From positions 899,198 through 963,197 of the forward strand of contig NZ_JAPKNI010000001.1 in the NCBI RefSeq assembly GCF_026343955.1: a stretch of 64,000 bases of DNA, given 5' to 3'. Positions 24,391 through 32,410 of the stretch are shown here, in pieces (within the stretch, counting starts at the first letter, position 1; every line of letters starts with the position of its first letter). The notes below the pieces were generated by a model. It made no database searches, was not told the origin of the DNA, and worked only from the letters and a program-made list of their open reading frames with translations. Made by a program: the position numbers and the translations under genes. This stretch comes from Kaistia defluvii (lineage in GTDB: Bacteria > Pseudomonadota > Alphaproteobacteria > Rhizobiales > Kaistiaceae).

Positions 24391-25173
24391 TCAGATCCCG
24401 GCATACCATTCGTAGCCGCGATCTTCCCAGAAACCGCCCTGGCCGCCATCGATCGCGGAGAAATCGGCCACCGCCTCGATGCGCATGACGTATTTCGCCA
24501 TCTTGTAGCCGAGCTGGCGCTCGACCCGCAGCCGCAGCGGCGCGCCATGCGCGACCGGCAGGGTCCCGCCGTTCATCTCGTAGGCCAGGATGGTCTGGGC
24601 GTGCTCGGCATCCGGCAAGCCGAGGCTCTCGTAGTATTTGGCGCCGCCGGCCAGGGTCTGCTCCAGCGTGTCGGCGCAATAGAAGACGATGTAGCGCGCT
24701 TCCGGCTTCAGCCCGACCTGGTCGAGCAGCGCCTTCAGCGGCACGCCCTTCCACTTGCCGATGCAGCTCCAGCCCTCGACGCAGTCATGCCGGGTGATCT
24801 GGGTGCGCGACGGCATGGCGCGCAGATCCGCCAGCGACCATTCCATCGGCCGCTCGACCAGCCCGCCGACCTTCAGGCGCCAATCCTGGAAGCCATTGGC
24901 TGACAGCGCGAGATAGTCCTCGTCCTGCGGGTCGATGCTGCCATTCGGCTTGAAGTCGGGCGAGATGTCCGCCTCGCTATATTCGCGCGCCATGTCGTTG
25001 GGGCCGAGGATGGCGCGCTGGGTCGTGCGGGTCAGGCTTTCCGCCCGGAACAGCATGCGGCGGAACCAGTCGGCGCTGGAAAGCTGGTCGCAGCCGGCGA
25101 GCACCAGCGTCCCGCCAAGCACGAAGGCGCGCTTGAGGAAACCGCGGCGGTCGAAGCCCTTATCAACGCGCAT
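24391..25173 (-). CDS. Sulfite-oxidase-fold molybdopterin oxidoreductase, Tat-exported
   Basis: A 260-aa exported molybdenum enzyme. A Tat motif (RRGFLKR) and lipobox-like LVLAGC lie in the first 28 residues. The Mo-ligand cysteine is in ITRHDCVEGWSCIGKWKGVPL (either the first or the second Cys), and the C-terminal part fits MsrP/SorA-like enzymes that use sulfite, sulfoxides or related substrates. It overlaps the cytochrome b gene by 11 bases, so the haem protein is very likely its membrane electron partner. Confidence 0.86.
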   Translation of the reverse strand: MRVDKGFDRRGFLKRAFVLGGTLVLAGCDQLSSADWFRRMLFRAESLTRTTQRAILGPNDMAREYSEADISPDFKPNGSIDPQDEDYLALSANGFQDWRLKVGGLVERPMEWSLADLRAMPSRTQITRHDCVEGWSCIGKWKGVPLKALLDQVGLKPEARYIVFYCADTLEQTLAGGAKYYESLGLPDAEHAQTILAYEMNGGTLPVAHGAPLRLRVERQLGYKMAKYVMRIEAVADFSAIDGGQGGFWEDRGYEWYAGI

Positions 25174-26005
25174 CGGATTTCTCCTCGGGCTGGATGACGT
25201 AATTGCCGGTGATCATCGAGCGCAGATTGTTGAAGACGCCCGAGATCAGCACCATGGCGAGGTGGACGAGGATGAACAGCACCACCAGCGTGGCGCAGAC
25301 GAAGTGGATCGTGCGCGCCGTCTGCCGGCCTCCGAGGATATCGACGAGCCAGGGAAAGGCTGCGTCGATGCCGGGCGACATGGCGAGGCCGGCCAGGACC
25401 AGCAGCGGCAGCACGACCAGCGCGATGCCGAAATAGGCGAGCTTCTGCAACACGTTGTAGTGACGCGCCTCGTCCCCTCTCGGGAATTTCAGCCGCATGT
25501 GCTCCCAGATCGACGCGCCGATATGGCGGAGCTGGTCGCGGTTTGGCACCAGTTCGCGCAGATGGCCGGACGCCAGGCTCCAGGCCAGGTAGACGAGGCC
25601 ATTGGCGACGAACAGCCAGGCGAAGAAGAAGTGCCAGCGTCGTCCGGTGGCGAGATCCTGGAAGCTCGGCAGCGTCGCCCAGCTCGGGAAACCGCGCTCG
25701 ACGGAGGCGCCATTTTCGCGCGACACGCCCAGCACGCCGGTGGTGGTGAAGTCATGGCCGAGGATGGTGGTGACGCCGACGGGGTTGTCGTCGGTATCGG
25801 GCGCCTGCCGCATCGCCAGCACCGGGCTGTCGAAATGCGAGCGCTGGCCCAGATAGAGGGCCGGATGGGCGTTGAAGATCTGCATCCCGCTCATCAGCAG
25901 CACGGTGATGCAGAGCACGTTGATCCAGTGGGTGACCCGGACCACGAGACGGTGGCGATAGATCAGCTGGCGTCGTGGGACGCCTTCTTCCGAGATCGCA
26001 GACAT
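25163..26005 (-). CDS. Cytochrome b (Ni-Fe hydrogenase/b561-type) partner of the molybdoenzyme
   Basis: A 280-aa membrane protein with about four helices and conserved histidines for haem b: YRHRLVVRVTHWINVLC near the N-terminus, RRWHFFFAWLFV in the middle, and RTIHFVCATLVVLFILVHLAMV near the C-terminus. I chose the ATG at 26005 (MSAISEEG) because the codons before it form a weakly plausible extension without RBS. It is encoded directly upstream of, and overlapping, the molybdopterin gene and should link it to the quinone pool. Confidence 0.87.
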   Translation of the reverse strand: MSAISEEGVPRRQLIYRHRLVVRVTHWINVLCITVLLMSGMQIFNAHPALYLGQRSHFDSPVLAMRQAPDTDDNPVGVTTILGHDFTTTGVLGVSRENGASVERGFPSWATLPSFQDLATGRRWHFFFAWLFVANGLVYLAWSLASGHLRELVPNRDQLRHIGASIWEHMRLKFPRGDEARHYNVLQKLAYFGIALVVLPLLVLAGLAMSPGIDAAFPWLVDILGGRQTARTIHFVCATLVVLFILVHLAMVLISGVFNNLRSMITGNYVIQPEEKSDAR

Positions 26006-26161
26006 GGCCGGACTCCGCCGGCCCGGCACGCGGTCGAAACGGCCGCCCCTTTTCCGGGCCCAACCATTCTACGCTCTTTTCGCCCGCGAAGTTTCGCGAA
26101 GCATTCGCGGGTGTAGCCCCCGCCAAGTAATTCGCCCGGGAGGTCATTCCCAAAACACGAC

Positions 26162-26205
26162 CATCATCCTGAGGTGCCCGGCGAAGCCGGGCCTCGAAGG
26201 AGGAT
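26162..26205 (+). repeat. Dispersed repeat family 3 (CATCCTGAGGTGC...GAAGGAGGA)
   Basis: CATCATCCTGAGGTGCCCGG and a GC stem, ending CTCGAAGGAGGA. An oppositely oriented copy follows at 26281-26325. This family, common in Bradyrhizobium-like genomes, is the main content of the 450-nt gap between the cytochrome and dehydrogenase genes; I see no gene in that gap. Confidence 0.72.
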
Positions 26206-26280
26206 CCAGGGAACGCCCGATTTAGATCGCGGGGCGGATTTTGCCTGAGTTCGTCTGCAAGCCGCAATGCCCCGCTGGAG

Positions 26281-26325
26281 CCTCCTTCGAGGCTTCGCTC
26301 GCGCGAAGCACCTCAGGATGATGGC
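26281..26325 (-). repeat. Dispersed repeat family 3, inverted copy
   Basis: CCTCCTTCGAGGCTTCGCTC and then GAAGCACCTCAGGATGATGG, the reverse complement pattern of 26162-26205. The two together could fold into a large cruciform with a loop of about 75 nt. Confidence 0.72.
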
Positions 26326-26406
26326 GGAGCCGGTCGATGGGCCTGGAATACCCAGATGTTTGGCGAGCTGCCCCGCGGCCTAAAGCATCAAGGCAGGCGG
26401 AGACGG

Positions 26407-26426
26407 TGGGCTGCCTTCCGGCAGCC
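26407..26426. other. Hairpin downstream of the 26456 dehydrogenase gene
   Basis: GGGCTGCC and GGCAGCCC pair around TTCC, about 30 nt past the stop of the minus-strand dehydrogenase. No T-run follows on the minus strand, so its role as a terminator is uncertain. Confidence 0.4.
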
Positions 26427-26455
26427 CGCGCCTTCACGAAGGAAAAAGGAGCCGA

Positions 26456-27355
26456 TCACCCCTTCAGTTTCGTGCCGTTCTGCGCGGCGATGAAGTCGGC
26501 CAGCATCGGCACGAACTTCTCGGCCTGGCCGGAGGCGGCCATGGCGGCGAAATTGTTCTTCACCGCATCGCCCAGCGTGTTCACCGCGCCGGCCGAATCC
26601 GCCATCGACGCGAGATAGCGCAGATCCTTGTAGGCGTTGGAGATGGTGAAGGGATGGGCGTTCTCGTTGCCGTCGATGACGTAGTTCATGAAGGTGTCGT
26701 AGAAGCCGCAATGCATGCGGCCCTTGCTGATCACCGAATGGAACGTGTCCGGGGTGATGCCGACCTTCTGGCCGACGGCCAGCGCCTCGGAATAAAGCGC
26801 GGCATAGCCGAGCGAGAGGAAGTTGTTGATCAGCTTCATCTTGTGGCCGGCGCCGACCGGGCCGACATGCACGATCGTCGCCGCCCAGCAGGCGATCAGC
26901 GGCTGGATCGAGGCGAACACCTCGTCGCTGGCGCCGACCAGCGCCTGCAGCTTGCCGGCGGCGGCCCCGGCCGGCGTGCCGCCCAGCGGCGCATCGACCA
27001 GCGTCACGCCCTGCGCTTCCATGCGGCCCGAGAGGCGCAGCGTCGAGGTCGGCTCGGCGGTCGAGCAATCGATGACGATCAGCCCCTTGCGCGCGCCGGC
27101 CAGGATGCCGTCCTTGCCTTCGATAACCTGCTCGACATCGCGCGAGCCGGTCACGCAGAGAAAGATCACGTCGGCGCCGCGCGCCATGTCGGCAGGGGTC
27201 GCCACCTCATGCGCGCCGAGCGCCAGCAGTCGCTCGACCGCCTCGCGACGACGATTGGCCATGACCAGAAGCGGGTTGCCCTTGGTGACCAGGTTGGTCG
27301 CCATCCCCTCGCCCATGAATCCAAGCCCGATAAAGCCGACGGTGCGATTTGTCAT
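26456..27355 (-). CDS. Beta-hydroxyacid dehydrogenase (3-hydroxyisobutyrate dehydrogenase family)
   Basis: A 299-aa NAD(P)-dependent dehydrogenase. The Rossmann motif GFIGLGFMGEGMA opens the protein, DCSTAEPT and DAPLGGTPAGAAAGKL are the substrate-binding motifs, and the catalytic lysine is in VGAGHKMKLINN. The ATG at 27355 fits the family start; the extra open codons upstream do not. It is divergent from the D-isomer dehydrogenase gene over 231 nt, so the two could share control. Substrate could be hydroxyisobutyrate, tartronate semialdehyde or another short hydroxyacid. Confidence 0.88.
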   Translation of the reverse strand: MTNRTVGFIGLGFMGEGMATNLVTKGNPLLVMANRRREAVERLLALGAHEVATPADMARGADVIFLCVTGSRDVEQVIEGKDGILAGARKGLIVIDCSTAEPTSTLRLSGRMEAQGVTLVDAPLGGTPAGAAAGKLQALVGASDEVFASIQPLIACWAATIVHVGPVGAGHKMKLINNFLSLGYAALYSEALAVGQKVGITPDTFHSVISKGRMHCGFYDTFMNYVIDGNENAHPFTISNAYKDLRYLASMADSAGAVNTLGDAVKNNFAAMAASGQAEKFVPMLADFIAAQNGTKLKG

Positions 27356-27510
27356 GACGACAACCCCTCCCTGGGTGTTTGCATTTGATTTCATTCGCAG
27401 ATTAGAGTGCGAAACCGGTTCAGGACAAGGCAAACCACCGCCAGTCCCGCGAGGAAACACCACCCGATCGGATCATTGGCACAGATGAGCCGGGATCGAT
27501 CGCCGAAATC

Positions 27511-27526
27511 ATGTTACCGATCACAC
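27511..27526. promoter_or_regulatory. Weak candidate operator (ATGTTACCG half-site)
   Basis: ATGTTACCG is followed by ATCACAC, an imperfect palindrome resembling the LacI/GntR-type ATGTTACC-GGTAACAT operator used in gluconate genes. It lies 61 nt before the 2-hydroxyacid dehydrogenase start, in the divergent promoter region. Confidence 0.2.
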
Positions 27527-27586
27527 GAATCCGGTGCCGGCGCTGCGCCAACCGGGTTCGCGCACAGCCAGCCGCAAGGAGCCCTC

Positions 27587-28549
27587 ATGTCTCGGCCCGA
27601 ACTTCTCATGCCCGGGCGCATGCAACAGAACGTCAACGATGCCCTCGACGCCAAGTTCACCGTGCATCGCCTCTATGACGCCAAGGACCCGGCCGCCCTG
27701 CTCGCCGAAGTCGCGCCCCGCATCCAGGCGGTCGCCGTGGGCGGCGCCGTCGACGCCGCGCTGATCGACAGGCTGCCGGCGCTCGAGATCGTGGCGAGCT
27801 TCGGCGTCGGCTATGACCTGGTCGATGCGAAGCACGCGGCCACCAAGGGCGTCATCGTCACCAACACGCCGGACGTGCTGACCGAGGAAGTCGCCGACAC
27901 CGCGCTCGGCCTGCTGCTGATGACGGTGCGCGAGTTGTCCGCCTCGGAGCGCTATCTGCGCGCCGGCAAGTGGCCGACCGCCAATTACCCGCTCAGCGGC
28001 TCGCTGCGCGACCGCACGGTCGGCATTGTCGGCCTCGGCCGCATCGGCAAGGCCATCGCCCACCGCCTCGAAGCCTTCGGCGTCCCGGTCGTCTATCACA
28101 ACCGCCGCCCGGCCGAGGACGTCTCCTACAAGTACTACGCCGATCTGACCGAGATGGCCGGGGCCGTCGACACGCTGCTGAGCGTCCTGCCCGGCGGCGC
28201 CTCGACCGAGAAGGTCATCAACCGCGCGGTGCTCGACGCGCTGGGCCCTCGCGGCGTGCTGATCAATATCGGCCGCGGCACCGTCGTCGACGAGGCGGAG
28301 CTGATCAAGGCGCTGCAGGAAAAGCGGATCGCCGCCGCCGGCCTCGACGTGTTCGAGAAGGAGCCGCAGGTTCCTGCCGAGTTGATCGCGCTCGAAAACG
28401 CCGTGCTGCTGCCGCATGTCGGCTCGGCCTCGGTCTTCACGCGCGACGCCATGGGCCAACGCGTCATCGACAACCTGACCGCCTGGCTCGACGGCAAGCC
28501 GCCGCTCAGCCCCGTCTCCGAGACGCCGTTCACCGGCTGGAAGAAGTAA
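27587..28549 (+). CDS. D-isomer 2-hydroxyacid dehydrogenase (glyoxylate/hydroxypyruvate reductase type)
   Basis: A 320-aa NAD(P)-dependent D-2-hydroxyacid dehydrogenase. Visible are the nucleotide site GIVGLGRIGKAIAHRLEAFG, the second signature LINIGRGTVVDEAEL, the glutamate in DVFEKEPQVP and the catalytic histidine in LLPHVGSAS. AAGGAG stands six bases before the ATG at 27587. The family includes GhrB and related hydroxypyruvate or 2-ketogluconate reductases. A strong terminator follows at 28712-28746. Confidence 0.9.
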   Translation: MSRPELLMPGRMQQNVNDALDAKFTVHRLYDAKDPAALLAEVAPRIQAVAVGGAVDAALIDRLPALEIVASFGVGYDLVDAKHAATKGVIVTNTPDVLTEEVADTALGLLLMTVRELSASERYLRAGKWPTANYPLSGSLRDRTVGIVGLGRIGKAIAHRLEAFGVPVVYHNRRPAEDVSYKYYADLTEMAGAVDTLLSVLPGGASTEKVINRAVLDALGPRGVLINIGRGTVVDEAELIKALQEKRIAAAGLDVFEKEPQVPAELIALENAVLLPHVGSASVFTRDAMGQRVIDNLTAWLDGKPPLSPVSETPFTGWKK

Positions 28550-28567
28550 GGCGCGGGCCTTTTGGAA

Positions 28568-28804
28568 GCCCCTCTCCCTCAGGGAGAGGGGCATCTTGCC
28601 TTGAGATATGGACTCGCAGGCCCCCTCCCCGAAAGCGCTCCGCGCTTTCGACCCTCCCTCAAGGGGAGGGTTCAGCCGCGGAGGATGCGTGGGGCGCCCG
28701 AGATCTTTGGCAGCCGGCAATCCCTCGATTGCCGGCTTTTTCTTTTCTGGAACCCTCCCCTTGAGGGAGGGTCAAAACCGGCAGAGCCGGTTTTGGGGAG
28801 GGGT
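28568..28804. repeat. Cluster of palindromic repeats around a terminator
   Basis: GCCCCTCTCCCT with its complement (28568-28592) is a perfect hairpin. Then CCCTCCCTCAAGGGGAGGGTT (end of 28620-28674; the first half reads CCCCCTCCCCGAAAGCGC) is mirrored in inverse by AACCCTCCCCTTGAGGGAGG and GGGGAGGGGTC at 28749-28804. The inverted pair flanks the terminator at 28712-28746. It fills most of the 299-nt gap; there is no gene in it. Confidence 0.7.
28712..28746 (+). terminator. Intrinsic terminator
   Basis: AGCCGGCAAT (28712-28721) and ATTGCCGGCT (28728-28737) form a perfect 10-bp stem with a CCCTCG loop, followed by TTTTTCTTTT on the plus strand. It should end transcripts from the 2-hydroxyacid dehydrogenase gene. 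Confidence 0.92.
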
Positions 28805-28848
28805 CGCATCCCCGCCGCTTGCGCCAGACCATGGGAAGATTCAGCTTC

Positions 28849-29604
28849 TCAAAGCGAGAACCCGCCATCCGAAAGATAGACCTGGCCGGTCGTGTAGCGC
28901 GACTCGTCGGACGCCAGGTAGATCGCCAGCGAGGCGATTTCCTCGGCGGTGCCGAGGCGGCCCATCGGCTGGCGGTCGATGAACTGCTGGCGGATCTCCT
29001 CCACCGTCTTGCCCTGCTTTTCCGCCTGCTCGGCGATGCGACCGTCGAGCGAGGGCGACTGGATCGTGCCGGGCGCAATCGAGTTCACGCGGATGCCCTG
29101 GCGGATATAGTCGGCGGCGACCGCCTTGGTCAGGCCGACGACGGCGGCCTTCGAAGCACCATAGGCGTAGCGGTTCGGGATGCCGCGCACGGAGCTTGCG
29201 CCGGACGAGATGTTGATGATCGAGCCCTCGCCCTTCGCCAGCATGCCCGGCAGGAAGGCGCGAATGGTGCGGTGCATCGCCTTGGCGTTGATGTCGAAGG
29301 AGAGATCCCAGTCCTCGTCCGATGTGGTCAGAGCCGTGCCGTGATGCACGAAGCCGGCGCAGTTGAACAGGATGTCGACCGGCCCGACCTCTTTCGCCAG
29401 CGCATCGACCGCCTCGGTCGAGCGCACGTCGAGCGCATGCACCTCGGCGACACCGCCGGCCTTCAGATCCGCCATCCCCTCCGGCTTCAGGTCCGTGGCG
29501 ATGACATAGGCGCCCTCCGCCGCGAAGGCGAGCGCCGTGGCGTGGCCAATGCCAGCTCCGGCCGCCGTCAGAAAGGCGCGCTTGCCCGTGAGACGTCCCG
29601 TCAT
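28849..29604 (-). CDS. SDR oxidoreductase, DHRS6/BDH2-like
   Basis: A 251-aa short-chain dehydrogenase. It has the variant NAD motif LTAAGAGIGHA (Ala where most SDRs have Gly), NCAGFVHHGTAL, the active-site YAYGASKAAVVGLTK and the ending YLSDGGFSL. These variants are shared with DHRS6/BDH2, whose relatives act on 3-hydroxybutyrate, 4-oxoproline or, in bacteria, 2-keto-3-deoxy-L-fuconate. It is the last gene of a four-gene unit and overlaps the GNAT gene before it by four bases. Confidence 0.88.
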   Translation of the reverse strand: MTGRLTGKRAFLTAAGAGIGHATALAFAAEGAYVIATDLKPEGMADLKAGGVAEVHALDVRSTEAVDALAKEVGPVDILFNCAGFVHHGTALTTSDEDWDLSFDINAKAMHRTIRAFLPGMLAKGEGSIINISSGASSVRGIPNRYAYGASKAAVVGLTKAVAADYIRQGIRVNSIAPGTIQSPSLDGRIAEQAEKQGKTVEEIRQQFIDRQPMGRLGTAEEIASLAIYLASDESRYTTGQVYLSDGGFSL

Positions 29605-30074
29605 GAAATTCCTCCCGTTTTCTTGTCGATTGTCTTGAACATGTGAACGATCGTGCGATCCTCGAGCACCTCCCGCCCTTCGATCGCGTATCCGTGCCGC
29701 TGGTACCAGGCGATGTTCTCGACGAGCTTTTCGCCGGTATAGAGTCGCAGCTTCCAGCGCCTGAGCTCGCGCGCCCGCGTCTCGGCGAATTCCAGCAGGC
29801 GGTTGCCGACGCCCTGACCCTGCGCCACTGGCGAGACCGCGATGCTCCAGACCAGCAGGTCCTTCGGCCGCTTCTCCAGCACCAGAAGCCCCCGAGGCGC
29901 CGTCACCCCGTCCAGCAGCCAGAATTCATGCGTGTCGAACAGGCGGGCATAGTCGGCGAGCAGCGGCAGTGGCTGGACGCCCAGCCGTTCGCGGTTGCGG
30001 GCATAGGCAGCCCTCTGCAGCGCCTCGATGGCGAGACGGTCGTCCGGGCCGCCGCGACGCGGCGGCCGGTTCAC
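29601..30074 (-). CDS. GNAT N-acetyltransferase (157 aa)
   Basis: A small GNAT acetyltransferase with the acetyl-CoA motif VSPVAQGQGVGNRLLEF and the C-terminal VENIAWYQRHGYAIEGRE. I placed the start at GTG 30074, because it overlaps the stop of the preceding gene by four bases (GTGA) and the downstream gene is joined in the same way; the open frame continues upstream but without homology. Substrate unknown. Confidence 0.85.
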   Translation of the reverse strand: MNRPPRRGGPDDRLAIEALQRAAYARNRERLGVQPLPLLADYARLFDTHEFWLLDGVTAPRGLLVLEKRPKDLLVWSIAVSPVAQGQGVGNRLLEFAETRARELRRWKLRLYTGEKLVENIAWYQRHGYAIEGREVLEDRTIVHMFKTIDKKTGGIS

Positions 30075-30778
30075 GGCGCGGTCTCCGCCCCGCCGGTATC
30101 GAGGCTCGCTCTCTGCCGCCCCTCGGCGTCGAAATTGGCAGGGTCGAGCCAGGCCTCGAAGCCCTGCTTCACGCGCGGCCATTCGCTGTCGAGCATCGAG
30201 AACCAGGCCGTGTCGCGGTTGCGGCCCTTGACGATCATGTGCTGGCGGAACGTGCCCTCATAGCGGAAACCATAGCGCCGGGCGGCGCGCTGCGACGGCG
30301 CGTTGAGATCGTTGCACTTCCACTCGTAGCGGCGATAGCCGAGATCGTCGAAGACATAGCGCGCCAGCAGATACATCGCCTCGGTGGCGCCGATCGTGCG
30401 CTGGAGACGCGGCGAATAGAGGATGTTGCCGACCTCGACGACCCGGTCGTTCGGCACGATCCGCATCAGCGCGGCATGGCCAACGGCGCGGCCCGACTTC
30501 CGGTCCAGGATGGCGAACAGCAGCGGATCGTCCTTGTTCGCCGCTTCCGCATAGTGCGCGGAAAAGCTCTCGAAATCGGTAAAGGGGCCCTGCCAGAGAT
30601 AAGGCCAGAGCCCGTCATTCTCCGGCCCGCTCGAGGCATCGTATAGGTCGCGGCCATGGGTGGCGAGATCGAACGGCACGAGGTCGACGAAGCGACCTTC
30701 AAGCCGGACGCGGCCGGGTCTTTGCCCCGGCGGGATATCAAGCTCGATGCCCACGGGCAGCGTTGCAGTCGATGTCAC
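30071..30778 (-). CDS. GNAT acetyltransferase, RimJ/RimL-like (235 aa)
   Basis: A 235-aa protein with an N-terminal extension and a RimL-like GNAT core: RLEGRFVDLVPFDLATHG at the start, IGATEAMYLLARYVFDDLGYRRYEWKCNDLN (in parts GATEAMYLL and YEWKCNDLN) and ARRYGFRYEGTFRQHMI near the end. It overlaps both neighbours by four bases. Members acetylate protein N-termini, aminoglycosides or small amines; the target is not known. Confidence 0.87.
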   Translation of the reverse strand: MTSTATLPVGIELDIPPGQRPGRVRLEGRFVDLVPFDLATHGRDLYDASSGPENDGLWPYLWQGPFTDFESFSAHYAEAANKDDPLLFAILDRKSGRAVGHAALMRIVPNDRVVEVGNILYSPRLQRTIGATEAMYLLARYVFDDLGYRRYEWKCNDLNAPSQRAARRYGFRYEGTFRQHMIVKGRNRDTAWFSMLDSEWPRVKQGFEAWLDPANFDAEGRQRASLDTGGAETAP

Positions 30779-31608
30779 GATTGGATCGCTCTGGCAAAGG
30801 GCGCGAAGGCGCGGTTCAGATCGGCGCCGGGCTCGGCCTGCGCCAGTTCGGTCAGGGTCCCGGCCCCCGCCACTTCGCGCGCCAGCCGCAGGAACCCGCC
30901 ATAGGCGGCGCGGGCAAGCCCGGTCGCGAGCGAGATCCGCCGCGCGCCCTGGGCGGCGATCCCGGCGATCGATTGCGCCGGATCGAGCGCGATCACGTTG
31001 ACCGGCTTGCCGCCGGCTGCCGAAAGCACGGCGGCGGTCGCGGCGGCGTCGAGCTTGCCCGGCACGAACAACACATCGGCACCGGCTTCCGCGAAGGCGG
31101 CAATGCGGCGGCAGGCCTCGTTCAGCGAATCGGGATAGCCGATCAGCAGCGCCTCGCTGCGCGCGGTCAACAGCACGTCCTGCCGCGACGCGTCGATGGC
31201 GGCGCGCGCCGCGCGGATGCGCTCGACCGCATGGTCGAAGCCATAGAGCGAACGGTCGGATGCCATGTCCTCGACGGAGAGACCGGCGACGCCGGTGTCG
31301 ACGCAGAGGCTGACATTGGTGGCGACGCCTTCCGCGTCATCGGCGAAGGCATTGCCGAAATCGGCGTTCACGGGAAGATCGGTGGCCTCGACGATCTCCA
31401 CCACATGCGCCAGCATCACATCGCGCGAAACCGCGCCGTCCGGCAGGCCGCGGCTGAAGGCGAAGCCGCCCGAAGTGGTGGCGAGCGCCTTGAAATCCAG
31501 CCCGGCCAGCAGACGCGCGCTGCCGATGTCCCAGGGGTTGGGAAGGACGAAACAACCCGACTCGTGCAGCCTGCGAAAGGCGGCGCGCCGCGCCGATATC
31601 GATGTCAT
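30775..31608 (-). CDS. Isocitrate lyase/PEP mutase superfamily protein
   Basis: A 277-aa TIM-barrel protein of the ICL/PEP-mutase superfamily: VLPNPWDIGSARLLAGLDFKALAT at the start, TTSGGFAFSRGLPDG, VNADFGNAFADDAEGVA where the family keeps metal-binding acidic residues, and VEDMASDR. Cys of the isocitrate lyase KKCGH motif is absent, so it is not a true isocitrate lyase; PEP mutase, carboxyphosphonoenolpyruvate mutase and oxaloacetate hydrolase types remain possible. It is the first gene of the four-gene overlapping unit. Confidence 0.86.
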   Translation of the reverse strand: MTSISARRAAFRRLHESGCFVLPNPWDIGSARLLAGLDFKALATTSGGFAFSRGLPDGAVSRDVMLAHVVEIVEATDLPVNADFGNAFADDAEGVATNVSLCVDTGVAGLSVEDMASDRSLYGFDHAVERIRAARAAIDASRQDVLLTARSEALLIGYPDSLNEACRRIAAFAEAGADVLFVPGKLDAAATAAVLSAAGGKPVNVIALDPAQSIAGIAAQGARRISLATGLARAAYGGFLRLAREVAGAGTLTELAQAEPGADLNRAFAPFARAIQS

Positions 31609-31639
31609 CTTTGCCCCTCACCTTCCGACGCGTCGATCC

Positions 31640-31688
31640 TAGAGCGTTTTCGAGCGAAGTGGAAAGCGGTTTGCGCGGAGAAAGCGCG
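31640..31688 (+). repeat. Dispersed repeat family 2 (AGAGCGTTTTCGAGCGAAGT)
   Basis: AGAGCGTTTTCGAGCGAAGT then GGAAAGCGGTTTGCGCGGAG and AAAGCGCG. It is the direct counterpart of the minus-strand copy at 23490-23540 and lies upstream of the PEP-mutase-like gene. Confidence 0.7.
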
Positions 31689-31735
31689 CTCCTGCAACGC
31701 CTTAGGCCTGGAGACCCGGCGTTGGGGGATATGGC

Positions 31736-31915
31736 TCAGCGCGACGTCTCGGGCGCCGCGATCCCGCGCCGCGCCATTTCCTCGAGCACGAGGCGGGGAA
31801 TCGGCCGGCAGCCACAATGGGCGGTGTGGGCCAGATGCCATTCGACGCGCTGGTCGATCGTCGGGTTTTCCGGCATCGGATTGGCGTCGTGCCACGCCCG
31901 GTTCAGCTTGCTCAT
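31736..31915 (-). CDS. Small conserved-looking protein with CGC motif, unknown function
   Basis: A 59-aa protein beginning MSKLNRAWHDANPMPENPT, continuing with VEWHLAHTAHCGCRPIPR and ending EETSR-like (APETSR). The spaced histidines and CGC could bind metal. A strong RBS (GGGGGG followed by AACG) precedes the ATG at 31915, which supports it as real. It lies 16 nt after the 103-aa gene, so the two probably form a small operon. I do not recognise the family. Confidence 0.6.
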   Translation of the reverse strand: MSKLNRAWHDANPMPENPTIDQRVEWHLAHTAHCGCRPIPRLVLEEMARRGIAAPETSR

Positions 31916-31931
31916 CGTTCCCCCCCTTGCG

Positions 31932-32243
31932 TCAGAAACGCGTCTCGACGTCCCAATCATCGCCCAGTTCCTCGCGGATGGCGGCGGCGATCGCATGGCC
32001 CTCGGCGCGCCAGACGATCTCGGCCTCCGGCGAGGCGAAGCGCGTCGCCGGAGGATTGGCCGGATCGAAGACAGCGTCGAACGCGTCGCCCCAGGCCTCG
32101 ATCCGGTCGAGCAGATCGTCGGAGAGGTCCAGATCGTCCGGTTCGATGGCGAAGGCGGGCTTGTTGTCCGGCACGAGCCAGAAGTGCTCGGCGATGCCTT
32201 CCGGCGAAATCCTGAGTTGCGGCAAAGCAGCCTCCGCTTGCAT
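31932..32243 (-). CDS. Acidic 103-aa protein, unknown function
   Basis: A 103-aa acidic protein: MQAEAALPQLRISPEGIAEHF at the start, PDDLDLSDDLLDRIEAWGDAF in the middle and REELGDDWDVETRF at the end. It has no signal or membrane segment. It resembles small conserved proteins of rhizobia without known role. It stands 16 nt upstream of the 59-aa gene on the same strand. Confidence 0.6.
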   Translation of the reverse strand: MQAEAALPQLRISPEGIAEHFWLVPDNKPAFAIEPDDLDLSDDLLDRIEAWGDAFDAVFDPANPPATRFASPEAEIVWRAEGHAIAAAIREELGDDWDVETRF

Positions 32244-32410
32244 GGGGAAGCGCTATTTAAGCGAAGATCGACCGGGATGGAATTGGGCCGGCTGGGCTGT
32301 TGCACAAATTGGGCCAAACGCCGTCGTCGCCCCTGCGAAGGCCTAGGCCCAGAACCACCGGCGGTGAAAGCGTCGCGGGAGTTGCAACATCGCCAGCGAA
32401 GTCCAATCAA

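Noticed and set aside
26222..26437. 71-aa minus-strand frame in the repeat-filled gap
   Set aside because: It is made up largely of the family 3 repeat and has no RBS.
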